Shown here one piece after another: positions 37,814 to 47,330 of a DNA stretch of 64,000 bases (within the stretch, counting starts at the first letter, position 1; the number at the start of each line of letters is the position of its first letter). The notes under the pieces are model-generated. The model was given only the letters and a program-made list of their open reading frames with translations. It was not told the origin of the DNA and did not search any database. Made by a program: the position numbers and the translations under genes. The DNA is from Acinetobacter dispersus (GTDB lineage Bacteria > Pseudomonadota > Gammaproteobacteria > Pseudomonadales > Moraxellaceae). Location: NCBI RefSeq assembly GCF_009884975.1, contig NZ_CP041970.1, forward strand, positions 2,976,001 through 3,040,000, in the 5' to 3' direction.

Positions 37814-39994
37814 TTAATTTCCTGAAAAGCCCATATACGGATCAGAGATTGAGTCCTCATTGGTTTCAATACGTCCAGCAAAGCGACGGCTATAGCTTGG
37901 ATCATTTTCAATCGTGACGGTAAAATCGTACCATCCCCCAAACTCAGTCATATCCCAACTGAGTTCTTTTTCAGTCGCAGCCGTTTCAATTTGCCAGCTC
38001 TTATTTGGTAAGTAGGCATTGGCTTTGACCACCAGTTTTGCTGTTTGTGTAGCATCATTGCGGACTTTTAAGAAAATCTTTGGATCACACTCCTCCATAC
38101 AGACACGAATTTCTGGAAGTGCTTGAATTTGTGCGGTTTGAGTTAGATTACCCGTAAAGCTGCGATGGAAACCATTTGGCCCCAATACCCATAGATCATA
38201 TCGATTCTCTTTAGTCTGCCAAACATCATCCAGTTGCTTACCTGCTTCCACCATATAACGACGTGGAACTGCTTCTAAATTCAATTTGTCATAGACATGA
38301 AACACGGCCGCATGTGTGCCCGTATTTGAGAACATCAATTTCACGGTTTTAGCCACAGCATCAACTTTTGCACTGCTATGCAAGACATAAGGCAATGCAC
38401 GCGATGGACGAATCCCCATCTCCTGCACAGGATCGGTCTGACTAAGCGGACGGCTGACCTGAGATAAACGCTCCTGTGCTTTGCGAATCGCATCAGCTTC
38501 TGCTTTGCTCTTCTTACCGGATAGATCTGGCACAGGCAGTAAGTTTGGTGTTTTAAAATTAAATGCCGAGGTCAAGTCACCGCACACTGCTCGACGGTAC
38601 GGACTGATATTCGGCTCTTTCACATCAAAACATTGTTCCAAGAATCGGATCACGGAAGAGTGATCAAACACTTGCGAATTGACCCAACCACCACGACTCC
38701 ATGGTGAAATGATATACATTGGCACACGAATACCCGGTCCATAGACCCCAACGCCATTACTCACTTTAGGGTCAGTGAAATTTGGCTGTCCATTCGACGC
38801 TTTAGCATGCGTTGCATACTCATAGGACATTTGTTCTTTGCTGAGCGTCGATTTGCCATAGACCGTGCCTGATGCATCCATTGAAGGTGCACTTGGCGAA
38901 GGCACATGGTCAAAGAAACCATCATTTTCGTCAAAATTGATCAAGAAAACGGTCTGGCTCCACAGCTCAGGACGCTCAGTCAGCGCATTGAGAACTTCTT
39001 GGATATACCATGCTCCCTGCACTGGGCTTGATGGCCCTGGATGCTCACTATAGGTTGCAGGTGCGACTAACCAACTTACTTGCGGTAATTGCCCTTTAGC
39101 AATGTCTTCTTTAAATGTCCCTAAGAAACCACCATCTGGCATGGTATTGGCAATGCCTTTATACAAAGGTTGACTGGCATCAATTGCTGGATCATAGGCT
39201 GGGCAAATGGTGCTGTTATTGACTGGTTTGCCTGATAACTCATTGGCACGACGATACTTTTTAAATCCTGCTAATGGATTATCTGTAAAGTTATCAGGCA
39301 TGTTTTGATACACTTTCCAGCTTACACCAGCTTGTTGCAAACGCTCAGGATAAGTGGTCCAGTCATAACCTGTGGTCGATGGACCAATGGCGTCTAGATC
39401 ATTGACTACACTAGCAACATTGGCACCTGTTGGACCATTGGTGCCCGTCCAAATAAACATACGGTTTGAGTTGGTTCCCGTATGCATCGCGCAGTGGTAA
39501 GCATCACACAGGGTAAAGGCATTGGCTAAAGCAAACTGGAATTCAACTTCTTGTTGCTTGTAATAGCCCATCGATTGCGGTTGCTTGTATTGTACCCAAC
39601 TGCCCATACGACCATGATCCCAAGCATATTGTCCATCGGTCCATGAGTGCGGTGTACCGCTGACACGCTGTGCATTGCCGCGGCTGCTGTCTAAGTGATA
39701 TGGATAGACCTTATTCTTGTTGGCATCATACTGTTCCCAGACTTTACGACCTTGGCTTAAAGGAATGGTAAAACGGTCACCAAAACCACGTACACCTTTC
39801 AGCGTGCCAAAATAATTATCAAAAGAACGATTTTCTTGGGTCAAAATCACCACATGTTTAACATCTTTGATGGTGCCTGTTTCTACCTTGGCATCAATCG
39901 CAAGTGCCTTTTGAATACTCATTGGGAAACTGGTGAGAGCTGCTGTTCCAAACAAGGCTTTGGTTGAGTTTAATAAAAAATCACGACGATTCAT
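37814..39994 (-). CDS. Tat-exported phosphocholine-specific phospholipase C
   Basis: A 726-residue phospholipase C of the acid-phosphatase-like phosphoesterase family (PC-PLC). The N-terminus NRRDFLLNSTKALFGTAALTSFP is a twin-arginine signal. The phosphoesterase domain (about residues 45-430) contains the hallmark HVVILTQENRSFDNYFGTLKGVRGFGDRF and EHPGPSSPVQGAWYIQEVLNAL. The C-terminal third holds two beta-sandwich repeats of the kind found in bacterial PlcC/PlcH/PlcN (about 525-615 and 625-715). It cleaves phosphatidylcholine and related lipids outside the cytoplasm and resembles one of the two Acinetobacter Plc proteins. A tiny lipoprotein gene precedes it by 25 bp. AAGGAAAT supports the start. 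Confidence 0.94.
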   Translation of the reverse strand: MNRRDFLLNSTKALFGTAALTSFPMSIQKALAIDAKVETGTIKDVKHVVILTQENRSFDNYFGTLKGVRGFGDRFTIPLSQGRKVWEQYDANKNKVYPYHLDSSRGNAQRVSGTPHSWTDGQYAWDHGRMGSWVQYKQPQSMGYYKQQEVEFQFALANAFTLCDAYHCAMHTGTNSNRMFIWTGTNGPTGANVASVVNDLDAIGPSTTGYDWTTYPERLQQAGVSWKVYQNMPDNFTDNPLAGFKKYRRANELSGKPVNNSTICPAYDPAIDASQPLYKGIANTMPDGGFLGTFKEDIAKGQLPQVSWLVAPATYSEHPGPSSPVQGAWYIQEVLNALTERPELWSQTVFLINFDENDGFFDHVPSPSAPSMDASGTVYGKSTLSKEQMSYEYATHAKASNGQPNFTDPKVSNGVGVYGPGIRVPMYIISPWSRGGWVNSQVFDHSSVIRFLEQCFDVKEPNISPYRRAVCGDLTSAFNFKTPNLLPVPDLSGKKSKAEADAIRKAQERLSQVSRPLSQTDPVQEMGIRPSRALPYVLHSSAKVDAVAKTVKLMFSNTGTHAAVFHVYDKLNLEAVPRRYMVEAGKQLDDVWQTKENRYDLWVLGPNGFHRSFTGNLTQTAQIQALPEIRVCMEECDPKIFLKVRNDATQTAKLVVKANAYLPNKSWQIETAATEKELSWDMTEFGGWYDFTVTIENDPSYSRRFAGRIETNEDSISDPYMGFSGN

Positions 39995-40019
39995 TGATTT
40001 ATTTCCTTATTGTTATTGT

Positions 40020-40160
40020 TTATGGCGCGCAGTGAATTTTGCATGTGGATGTTGGCGGCTTTGGATTTGGCGTTGGGTTATTATTATCGCCATCGCTGTC
40101 GTTACAGGCACTGAGTAACAAGCAACTGCTGCTGAGCAACGCTAAAAGGAAATTTCGCAT
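40020..40160 (-). CDS. 46-residue lipoprotein upstream of phospholipase C
   Basis: The minus strand encodes 46 residues: MRNFLLALLSSSCLLLSAC with a textbook lipobox (LLSAC, Cys19), then an acidic stretch (NDSDGDNNN), a proline-rich stretch (PTPNPKPP) and two more Cys (TCKIHC) before the stop. The next codon after lipidation is Asn rather than Asp, so outer-membrane sorting is expected. The stop is 25 bp from the phospholipase ATG on the same strand, so they should share a transcript. Function unknown; entericidin-like small lipoproteins are only a loose structural comparison. Confidence 0.68.
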   Translation of the reverse strand: MRNFLLALLSSSCLLLSACNDSDGDNNNPTPNPKPPTSTCKIHCAP

Positions 40161-40254
40161 TTGACTATCCGTTAAATATCAGTGCAGATAGTCAATACAA
40201 TCTAAATGACAATTCGATGATGATTTGATCGCAATTCGATGACAAAAAATGGAT

Positions 40255-40288
40255 AAAAAAAAGGCGGTCTAAAAAAACCAGACCGCCC
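40255..40288 (-). terminator. Rho-independent terminator of rph
   Basis: On the minus strand GGCGGTCT and AGACCGCC form an 8-bp GC-rich stem around a nine-base loop and are followed by eight Ts. It lies just past the rph stop. Confidence 0.92.
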
Positions 40289-40305
40289 GCACTATCAACT
40301 GGAGC

Positions 40306-41022
40306 TTACCAACCGAGTGCCTGCTGTTGCTTCTGAATCAATTCCGCGATTCCTTTTTCTGCAAGCTCTAACATGGCATTGCACTGCTGGCGCGTAAACG
40401 GTTTGTCTTCTGCCGTTCCTTGAATTTCAATAAATTCGCCAGCCTGTGTCATCACCACGTTTAAATCGGTTTGGCAATTTGAATCTTCTTCGTAGCATAA
40501 ATCGAGTAAAACTTCGTCTTGATACATCCCGACAGAAATTGCTGCGACTAAGCTTTTTAATGGATCCTGTTTAATTTTCTTGTTGCTGAGCAATACGTTC
40601 ATCGCATCAACCAAAGCCACTGCTGCGCCTGTAATTGCTGCTGTACGTGTTCCGCCATCCGCTTGAATCACATCACAGTCAATCGTAATGGTGTTTTCAC
40701 CCAATTTTTTCAAATCCACCATGGCACGTAAGCTACGACCAATTAAACGTTGGATTTCTTGCGTACGACCTGTTTGCTTACCGCGTGCCGCTTCACGATC
40801 ACTGCGAGTATGCGTTGAGCGCGGTAACATGCCATATTCAGCCGTCACCCAACCTTGTCCCTGACCTTTCAAGAAACGAGGTACTGAGTTCTCAATGCTT
40901 GCGGTACACAACACTTTAGTATGACCAAACTCAACCAAAACTGAGCCTTCTGCGTAACGAGTAAAGTTACGGGTAATGTTGACCTCACGTAATTGGTCTA
41001 ATGTTCTTTGGTCAATACGCAT
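40306..41022 (-). CDS. rph: Ribonuclease PH
   Basis: A 238-residue phosphorolytic 3'-5' exoribonuclease that trims tRNA precursors. Family features include the start [59 protein letters not shown] with the RNA-binding arginines, and [19 protein letters not shown] with the phosphate-binding site. Full length, monocistronic, with its own terminator. Confidence 0.97.
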   Translation of the reverse strand: MRIDQRTLDQLREVNITRNFTRYAEGSVLVEFGHTKVLCTASIENSVPRFLKGQGQGWVTAEYGMLPRSTHTRSDREAARGKQTGRTQEIQRLIGRSLRAMVDLKKLGENTITIDCDVIQADGGTRTAAITGAAVALVDAMNVLLSNKKIKQDPLKSLVAAISVGMYQDEVLLDLCYEEDSNCQTDLNVVMTQAGEFIEIQGTAEDKPFTRQQCNAMLELAEKGIAELIQKQQQALGW

Positions 41023-41130
41023 AACGATTCCTTAAAACTATGGCACAAATATCATTGCGCCATAGTATATCTCAATTACACGTGCTTCCAGTTTTACTTA
41101 TTCGTTACAATTCACAGAATTAATCATCGC

Positions 41131-42279
41131 TTAAGCAAACTTAAACTTCGATTTGAAATTCGTCCAAGTTTGAGCCACTTGTGCAGCCATATCATTTGGC
41201 AAAGAACATCTTGCTAAACGAACCCAAACCGTCCAGAACTGCTTCATAAAGTTAGCTTCGTTGTAGTTCACGCCATATTCAGCACATAAAGCTCTGATTT
41301 GTGGTGCAACTTGCTCATAACGATTGGCAGGCATATCTGGGAACAAATGATGCTCAATTTGATGGCTCAAATTACCACTCATAAAGTGCATCCATTTACC
41401 ACCGGTAAAGTTACTCGAACCACGGATCTGACGCAGATACCACTGCGCTTTGGTCTCATTCTCAGTATTATCTGCTTCAAAGGTTTCCGCATCTTCAGTA
41501 AAGTGACCATTAAAAATCACGGCTGATGACCATAAATTACGTATGATGTTTGCAACTGCATTTCCAGCCAATACTGGAATAAAATTAATCGTTGCAATTG
41601 CAGGGAAAAACACATAGTCCTTTAATACCTGACGCGTCGCTTTTTTACGGAAATCAGATGCATCTGCCCAAACCTGTTTCCAAGTTTTGGTTTTATACAC
41701 TAACGCATCTTCCAAATGCAGGTTTTGTACCCCGACATACCATTGGAAAAAGAACATCAACTGCAAAGCCAACGGAATATTGGCTAAATGACGCACTTCC
41801 CATTTTTGATCTTCTGTTACTCGTAAAATGCCATAACCGACATCATGGTCTTTACCCACAATATTGGTATAAGTGTGATGCATATAATTATGAGTATAGC
41901 GCCAGTCATTGCCTGAACAGGTATTGTCCCAATCGTAGTCTTCACCACGCAAGCTTGGGTCATTCAACCAGTCAAACTGACCGTGCATCACATTATGTCC
42001 AAGCTCCATGTTCTCTACGATTTTAGACACACCCAGCATGGCTGTCCCCAGCAACCATACGGGTGGGATCCAGCCACCGAACATCAACATACCGCGTGAT
42101 GCGATTTCGGTATAACGTACAAAATTACGTACTTTGTAGATATATTTTGAATCCTGCTCACCGAGATTTTGCATCACATCTAGACGTATTTGCTCGACCC
42201 GGCGACCAAACTCTTCAACTTGTTCAGGGGTTAAATGCGCTGACTTTGATACGGTTTTAAATTCTAATGCCATATTCAT
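41131..42279 (-). CDS. Membrane fatty-acid/acyl-CoA desaturase (DesB-like)
   Basis: A 382-residue membrane desaturase with the three di-iron histidine boxes: ELGHNVMHGQFDW, THNYMHHTYTN and SHQIEHHLFP (QxxHH). Hydrophobic segments flank them. It introduces a double bond into fatty acyl chains at the membrane. It sits 28 bp downstream of a ferredoxin-reductase-like partner and divergent from a FabR-like repressor, the arrangement of the Pseudomonas aeruginosa desT-desCB aerobic unsaturated fatty acid system. The ATG at 42279 with GAGGA upstream is preferred over a TTG at 42294. Regioselectivity (probably delta-9) is inferred. Confidence 0.92.
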   Translation of the reverse strand: MNMALEFKTVSKSAHLTPEQVEEFGRRVEQIRLDVMQNLGEQDSKYIYKVRNFVRYTEIASRGMLMFGGWIPPVWLLGTAMLGVSKIVENMELGHNVMHGQFDWLNDPSLRGEDYDWDNTCSGNDWRYTHNYMHHTYTNIVGKDHDVGYGILRVTEDQKWEVRHLANIPLALQLMFFFQWYVGVQNLHLEDALVYKTKTWKQVWADASDFRKKATRQVLKDYVFFPAIATINFIPVLAGNAVANIIRNLWSSAVIFNGHFTEDAETFEADNTENETKAQWYLRQIRGSSNFTGGKWMHFMSGNLSHQIEHHLFPDMPANRYEQVAPQIRALCAEYGVNYNEANFMKQFWTVWVRLARCSLPNDMAAQVAQTWTNFKSKFKFA

Positions 42280-42306
42280 TGTACTAATCCTCAAATATCT
42301 TTGTTT

Positions 42307-43332
42307 TTATAGGTCAATCGTGACTGGGCTTAAGGCCTGGCTCACACATAACTTGATTGGACGATTCGGTTGATCATCAATTTCGCCTGTGATCACGTTC
42401 TGCGTCACACCACTGACTTTGGTACAGCTACAGCGGTTACAGACACCCATACGGCAACCATGTTGTGGACGTAAACCTGCTTGTTCTGCACTACTTAATA
42501 GATTGGTCGTTGCAATAAAATTCTGTTGCGCACGACGGAAACTAATCGGTTGAGCTGTACTTGAATGCTCAATCTGGATCGGTTGGAAAAACTCTTGATG
42601 AAAGTTTCCAGCCGCATCCTGTTGCGTATAAATGTCTTGCGCTTGGCGCATCATGCTGTGGTGACCACAGGCATAAGCTTGCATCTCTTTAAAATTTGGG
42701 ACTAATTTCTCTAACAATGCTGCATCTAAATGCTGTTTTTGCTCTGCGGTATTAAAGAAATGATAGTGCAACTGTGGATATTGCTCAGCCAAAGCCAAGA
42801 TGTCCTGATGCAACACTTCTGCACGGTTAAAATAAACCACATGAATCTGTTCAAGCTGCTGTTGTAGTGCTTGTTGCAATAAAGAATAAATCGCAGTAAT
42901 CCCTGAACCTGAAGCAATCAGTAATGCAGGTTGCTGACCTTGATGTAAGACGAAGTCACCTTGTGCCTGTGAGATCTCGAAACGATCGCCTACACGCAAT
43001 TGTTGTGCTGCTTTCGAGACCACACCTTGGACTTTAATCCCAAGACGAATTTCGCCCTGTGGCGTGACATCAATAATTGAGTAACTACGTTGTTGATATA
43101 CCCCATTGATCATCAAGGTAATCAAAACACTATGACCTGCTTGGACTTGGCTAAAATCAAAATTATGATTTGGCTTTATCGTCAATAACACCATATCCGA
43201 GCTGAGTGGCTGTACGGCGGTCACTTCTGCAAGAATGCGTTTCCAAGCAAAGGTTGGCTTTATTTTTTGCAAAATAAAATCAACGAAATCTTCTCGAATC
43301 CAATGTGGCTGATAACTTAACTCTGCGTTCAT
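42307..43332 (-). CDS. Flavin/2Fe-2S oxidoreductase, electron donor to the desaturase (DesC-like)
   Basis: A 341-residue fusion of a ferredoxin-NADP reductase module (FAD-binding RSYSI at about residue 78, NAD-binding GSGITAIYSLLQ at about 142) and a C-terminal plant-type 2Fe-2S domain with CRMGVCNRCSC and a distant Cys near the end (IKLCVSQ). It passes electrons from NAD(P)H to the di-iron centre of the neighbouring desaturase. First gene of the two-gene operon, with the operator array directly upstream. Confidence 0.92.
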   Translation of the reverse strand: MNAELSYQPHWIREDFVDFILQKIKPTFAWKRILAEVTAVQPLSSDMVLLTIKPNHNFDFSQVQAGHSVLITLMINGVYQQRSYSIIDVTPQGEIRLGIKVQGVVSKAAQQLRVGDRFEISQAQGDFVLHQGQQPALLIASGSGITAIYSLLQQALQQQLEQIHVVYFNRAEVLHQDILALAEQYPQLHYHFFNTAEQKQHLDAALLEKLVPNFKEMQAYACGHHSMMRQAQDIYTQQDAAGNFHQEFFQPIQIEHSSTAQPISFRRAQQNFIATTNLLSSAEQAGLRPQHGCRMGVCNRCSCTKVSGVTQNVITGEIDDQPNRPIKLCVSQALSPVTIDL

Positions 43333-43367
43333 ACGTTCCTCGTTTTGTATCTGGCTATTTATTTTGA

Positions 43368-43443
43368 GTGAACAAATGTTCGTGTAGTGAACATGTGTAC
43401 ACTATATTTATTTGTGTTCACTGAGTCAACACTTGTTCACTAA
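43368..43443. promoter_or_regulatory. Four-element, 19-bp-phased operator array between the desaturase operon and its TetR regulator
   Basis: Four copies of a TGAACAnnTGTTCA-like element start at 43369, 43388, 43407 and 43426, exactly 19 bp apart. Copies 1, 2 and 4 keep both half-sites (TGAACA/TGTTCG, TGAACA/TGTACA, TCAACA/TGTTCA); copy 3 keeps only the right half TGTTCA. The inverted-repeat core resembles the sites of FabR/DesT-type regulators. The array lies 36 bp before the reductase ATG, within a 312-bp divergent gap that otherwise looks featureless. Confidence 0.72.
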
Positions 43444-43644
43444 TTTTTTGAATATTTTTTATACTTTTTAATAAGCCATTTAAAATAAGGAAAAAATTTA
43501 AAATTTGCGCATGCTTTGAACTCATATCTAGCAAGCATTGATCAGTGAAAGATCAAAAACATTGGCATTTAGCAATGGACAAGGACTAAAAAGTTTCTGT
43601 TTTTTTTGCTAGACTCTGCTGTACGGTTTCAACGAGTCTTATTC

Positions 43645-44295
43645 ATGTCGATTAGAGATGAACGAAAACAACAGAGTCGGCAGGCTCTACTAGATGCAGC
43701 ACTTCATCTCAGCACTGCTGGGCGCTCATTTAGTAGTATTAGTTTGCGTGAAGTTGCTCGCGAGGTTGGTTTAGTCCCAACAGCGTTTTATCGTCATTTC
43801 CAAGATATGGACACACTCGGCCAAGAACTGGTTGATCAAGTCTCTTTGCATTTAAAAAGCTTGATCCATCAATTAGGGCAAAGTTATTTGAAACACAGTG
43901 GCAGTGCCAAAACCCGTACCAGTATTGAACTTTTTGTACAGGCCGTGAATCATAGCCCGCAACAATGGCAGTTTATGATTGCAGAACGTTGGGGTGGCTC
44001 AGAAATAGTCCGCATTGCGATCGCACGAGAAATTGAGTTTCTGATTGAAGACCTCGCCATTGATCTGTGCAAACTCGAAACCTTCAAACACATTAAAGAA
44101 GCCAAAGACTTGCAAGTCTTATCTACGATTTTGATTAATATGTCGTTTACATGGGCAATGACGTGGATCAATTTACCCAAACAATTCACGATTGATCATC
44201 TACTCGAACAACAAAACTTATTTATCGACAATGCAGCGACTCAAGTCCGTTTACTCTTCAGTGGCATCTCCAACTGGGAACCACAAAACGCTTGA
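43645..44295 (+). CDS. TetR-family regulator of unsaturated fatty acid synthesis (FabR/DesT-like)
   Basis: 216 residues. The N-terminal helix-turn-helix (RSFSSISLREVAREVGLVPTAFYRHFQDMDTLGQELVDQ, about residues 27-66) is very close to the FabR pattern as I recall it. The C-terminal region is the acyl-chain-sensing domain. FabR and DesT repress desaturation genes in response to saturated/unsaturated acyl thioesters. It is divergent from the desaturase operon, with a four-element operator array between. The frame extends to a TTG at 43606, but the ATG at 43645 fits the family start. Confidence 0.9.
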   Translation: MSIRDERKQQSRQALLDAALHLSTAGRSFSSISLREVAREVGLVPTAFYRHFQDMDTLGQELVDQVSLHLKSLIHQLGQSYLKHSGSAKTRTSIELFVQAVNHSPQQWQFMIAERWGGSEIVRIAIAREIEFLIEDLAIDLCKLETFKHIKEAKDLQVLSTILINMSFTWAMTWINLPKQFTIDHLLEQQNLFIDNAATQVRLLFSGISNWEPQNA

Positions 44296-44345
44296 CCTGA
44301 TCCAAACCAAAGTTTGATATATAAAAGCATTGCTTCGCGTTATGA

Positions 44346-44364
44346 TGCATTAGAGACTAATGCA
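44346..44364. promoter_or_regulatory. Palindrome upstream of the second TetR gene, candidate auto-operator
   Basis: TGCATTA and TAATGCA flank a 5-bp spacer, a perfect 7-bp inverted repeat, 38 bp before the TetR ATG at 44403. There is no T-run, so it is not a terminator; a TetR-type operator is the simplest reading. Confidence 0.45.
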
Positions 44365-44402
44365 AACGCAGTCTAGAACACTATGAGGAGCTTATAAGCA
44401 TC

Positions 44403-45038
44403 ATGAATCCTGATCGTCATACTCAGTTCTTAATTCGTAAAGAAAAAATTTTGCAGGTTGCGGAAAAGCTATTATTAGAAAACAACCAAGAAATGACCTT
44501 AGATGAACTGGTTGCGGAACTGGATATTGCCAAAGGTACGCTATACAAACATTTCCGTAGCAAGAATGAACTGTTGCTGGAATTAATTATTCAAAATGAA
44601 AAAGAAATTTTAAAAATTTCAGATAAATACAATACCGATGTCAAAGAATACGCACCGCGTTATATGCTTTATCATCTAACCTCACCGAGTCGTACCATTC
44701 TGCTGCATCAGCTAGAAGAACATTTGACCATGACTGAGTCGAAGTTAAAACATTTGTTTGATGAACTGTACGCGATTCGTCAGCAGCGTATTGTTTCATT
44801 GAAAGATATGACTGAAAAATATTTAAAATCACAGAATTACGATATGTCGATTCGTGATTACCTGTCTTATATCTGGTCTTTGACCTACGGTGCAGCATTA
44901 TTATTAAACTCAAGCTATTATCAACGCTCGATTGGTTCGCGTGAGAAGTTGATTAATCTCTATGTCAATCAGGCTTTGTCTCTACCAACACAGAAAGTTC
45001 AGATTGATTTAAAAGATTTACAGATTGACCAAAACTAA
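44403..45038 (+). CDS. TetR/AcrR-family transcriptional regulator
   Basis: 211 residues with an N-terminal helix-turn-helix (EMTLDELVAELDIAKGTLYKHFRSKNELL, about residues 30-58) typical of TetR proteins and an all-helical C-terminal domain that I cannot assign to a ligand class. It stands alone, with its own terminator shared with dsbA. GAGGAGCTT upstream supplies a Shine-Dalgarno. Target unknown; the palindrome just upstream suggests autoregulation. Confidence 0.88.
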   Translation: MNPDRHTQFLIRKEKILQVAEKLLLENNQEMTLDELVAELDIAKGTLYKHFRSKNELLLELIIQNEKEILKISDKYNTDVKEYAPRYMLYHLTSPSRTILLHQLEEHLTMTESKLKHLFDELYAIRQQRIVSLKDMTEKYLKSQNYDMSIRDYLSYIWSLTYGAALLLNSSYYQRSIGSREKLINLYVNQALSLPTQKVQIDLKDLQIDQN

Positions 45039-45042
45039 ATGA

Positions 45043-45071
45043 AAAAAGGACTGTCACTACAGTCCTTTTTT
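45043..45071. terminator. Bidirectional terminator between the TetR gene and dsbA
   Basis: AAAAAGGACTGT and ACAGTCCTTTTT form a 12-bp stem with a four-base loop. A and T runs on either side serve both convergent genes. Confidence 0.9.
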
Positions 45072-45089
45072 ATTGCAGATCGACGCAAA

Positions 45090-45710
45090 TTATTTGGCTT
45101 TACGCTCTTTTTCTAGCAAATAATCAACCACTTGAGTTACTTTACCGTCTTCACCTTGAACCACATATTTACCATTCACGACAACGGCAGGAACACCCGT
45201 CAACTGGTACTGCTGCGCCAATTTATTCGACTCAGCAATTTTTGCCGTAATTGGGAATGAGTTAAACATACTGTTAAATTTCTGCTCAGGTACACCATAA
45301 CGCGCGAAGAATTTTGCTTGAGAGGCTTGATCAAAGATTTGCTGACCACCTTCATGAATGGCATGGAATAGCGGAATATGGGTTTTCTTACGCACACCGA
45401 GTGCTTCTGAAACGTAATAACCACGTGCACCTTGTTCCCAGACTTTATTCATCGCCGCAGGGGTACGTAAGAAATAAACGTCTTTTGGAATTTGCTTTAA
45501 CCATGTTTGCATATGCGGTTCAAGCTTAAAGCAGTGCGGGCAACCATACCAGAAGAACTCACGTACTTCGAGTTGTCCAGCAGGTGCTGACGTTTTGCCT
45601 GGGTTGGCAATCACGGTATAGTCTTTACCGGCCACAAAATCTGCTGCCATCGCATTCATTGAGAATGCCAACGCAACTGCACTTAAACCACCTAATACTA
45701 ACTTTTTCAT
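45090..45710 (-). CDS. dsbA: Thiol:disulfide interchange protein DsbA
   Basis: A 206-residue periplasmic oxidase that introduces disulfides into exported proteins. It has a signal peptide (MKKLVLGGLSAVALAFSMNAMA) and the active site CPHC (Cys57 and Cys60) in REFFWYGCPHCFKLEPH, and the cis-Pro loop is TGVPAVVVNGKY. The frame extends eight codons upstream, but the ATG at 45710 gives a proper signal peptide. Single gene between a TetR gene and ubiG. Confidence 0.95.
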   Translation of the reverse strand: MKKLVLGGLSAVALAFSMNAMAADFVAGKDYTVIANPGKTSAPAGQLEVREFFWYGCPHCFKLEPHMQTWLKQIPKDVYFLRTPAAMNKVWEQGARGYYVSEALGVRKKTHIPLFHAIHEGGQQIFDQASQAKFFARYGVPEQKFNSMFNSFPITAKIAESNKLAQQYQLTGVPAVVVNGKYVVQGEDGKVTQVVDYLLEKERKAK

Positions 45711-45888
45711 TGGCTTTGCTTTTCCTCTAAGCATTTTTCGTAAGTTTATATGCTAAATATAAAACAAACACGAGCAATTCGTTTTGCTTCTGTGAAGTTT
45801 TTTATTGGATTTATCGCTTTTTTTGCCAGAATCGCTACACTACCAACAGATTAAACCTAAATAATCATCCTAATATAGAGGTGACACC

Positions 45889-46605
45889 ATGTCGCAATTG
45901 AATGTTGACCCACAAGAAATCGCAAAATTTGAAGCATTGGCTGCCAAATGGTGGGATCAACATTCAGAATTCCGCCCACTGCATCAAATCAATCCCTTAC
46001 GTCTAAATTGGGTCGATGAACGTGTCGGTGGCTTAGCTGGCAAAAAAGTACTTGATGTCGGTTGTGGTGGTGGCATCTTGGCTGAAAGCATGGCACGTCG
46101 CGGAGCAGATGTCATTGGCATCGATATGGGTGAAGCACCTCTCGCTGTAGGTCGTTTGCACGCAGAACAAGACAATGTACAAAACATTGAATATCGTCAA
46201 ATCCCCGTTGAACAATTGGCACTCGAACAAGCAGGTCAATACGATGTAGTGACCTGTATGGAAATGATGGAACATGTGCCTGATCCAGCATCAATCGTGA
46301 AAGCCTGCCAAACTTTGGTGAAACCAGGCGGTCATGTGTTCTTCTCGACCATTAACCGTAATCCTAAATCGTATTTATTTGCGATTATTGGCGCAGAATA
46401 CATCCTGCGTTTATTGCCTAAAGGCACGCATGATTATCATAAATTCATCCGCCCTTCGGAAATGGCACATGATATTCGCAATGCAGGTTTAACGCTGAAA
46501 GAAATGATTGGCCTCCATTACAATCCAATCACCAAACACTATTGGTTAGCACCCAATGTTGAAGTGAATTACATGGTGCATACCACCAATACAGGTGCTG
46601 AATGA
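45889..46605 (+). CDS. ubiG: Ubiquinone biosynthesis O-methyltransferase UbiG
   Basis: A 238-residue SAM-dependent methyltransferase acting twice in ubiquinone synthesis. It starts with the family-typical [19 protein letters not shown] and has the SAM motif [36 protein letters not shown] and [14 protein letters not shown]. It overlaps the next gene by 4 bp (ATGA), forming ubiG-gph-yciK. Confidence 0.96.
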   Translation: MSQLNVDPQEIAKFEALAAKWWDQHSEFRPLHQINPLRLNWVDERVGGLAGKKVLDVGCGGGILAESMARRGADVIGIDMGEAPLAVGRLHAEQDNVQNIEYRQIPVEQLALEQAGQYDVVTCMEMMEHVPDPASIVKACQTLVKPGGHVFFSTINRNPKSYLFAIIGAEYILRLLPKGTHDYHKFIRPSEMAHDIRNAGLTLKEMIGLHYNPITKHYWLAPNVEVNYMVHTTNTGAE

Positions 46606-47300
46606 AAGCTGTTTTATTTGATCTAGATGGCACATTAATTGACACTGCAGCAGACTTCATTCGTATCATTCAACAAATGTGTCGCGATGAACAACGACCT
46701 GTAGTCGATGCGGATACCATTCGTACTCAAGTGTCGGAAGGTGCTCGTGCTATGGTGAAGCTGGTTTATCCTGAATTAGACGTCACAGACCCCGTGTTTT
46801 TGGCACATCGCCAACGCTTTTTAGATGTATATGGTGACAATATTGTGGTCGATACCGACCTGTTTGTCGGCATGTACCCATTACTTGAAGAACTGGAAGC
46901 ACATCAAATTCCGTGGGGCATTGTCACCAACAAACCTCGTGGTCTAAGTGAGTCTCTATTGGCAAAATTGGATCTGACTGAACGTTGTGCAGTCTTGGTT
47001 TGCCCAGAAGATGTCAGCAAAACCAAACCTGATCCAGAACCGATGTATTTGGCTGCAAAACAACTCGAGCTTGATGCGAAAGAGATTATCTATGTCGGTG
47101 ACCATCCACGCGATATTGACGCAGGTCGTCATGCCGATATGTATACCATTTTGGCTGCTTACGGTTATCTACCTGTCGAATCACGCGATGATCTTGCAGC
47201 TTGGCAAGCCGATGCCATTATTCAAACCATTCCTGAACTGCATCAACTGATCAAACAGAAAATCACTGTATTGTCAGAAAATCAGGGTATGATGAATTAA
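46602..47300 (+). CDS. gph: Phosphoglycolate phosphatase, HAD family (Gph)
   Basis: 232 residues with HAD motifs: [10 protein letters not shown] (nucleophile Asp at about residue 7), the conserved Thr in IVTNKPRG, Lys in KTKPDP and [15 protein letters not shown]. It removes 2-phosphoglycolate; other HAD substrates are possible. Translationally coupled to ubiG through a 4-bp overlap, a common arrangement. Confidence 0.92.
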   Translation: MKAVLFDLDGTLIDTAADFIRIIQQMCRDEQRPVVDADTIRTQVSEGARAMVKLVYPELDVTDPVFLAHRQRFLDVYGDNIVVDTDLFVGMYPLLEELEAHQIPWGIVTNKPRGLSESLLAKLDLTERCAVLVCPEDVSKTKPDPEPMYLAAKQLELDAKEIIYVGDHPRDIDAGRHADMYTILAAYGYLPVESRDDLAAWQADAIIQTIPELHQLIKQKITVLSENQGMMN

Positions 47301-47330
47301 ATTTTTAAGATAAGAATAGGAGGCATAACA

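Noticed and set aside
41592..42026. 144-codon open frame antisense to the desaturase
   Set aside because: The desaturase frame has all three histidine boxes; the antisense frame has no domain or translation signal.
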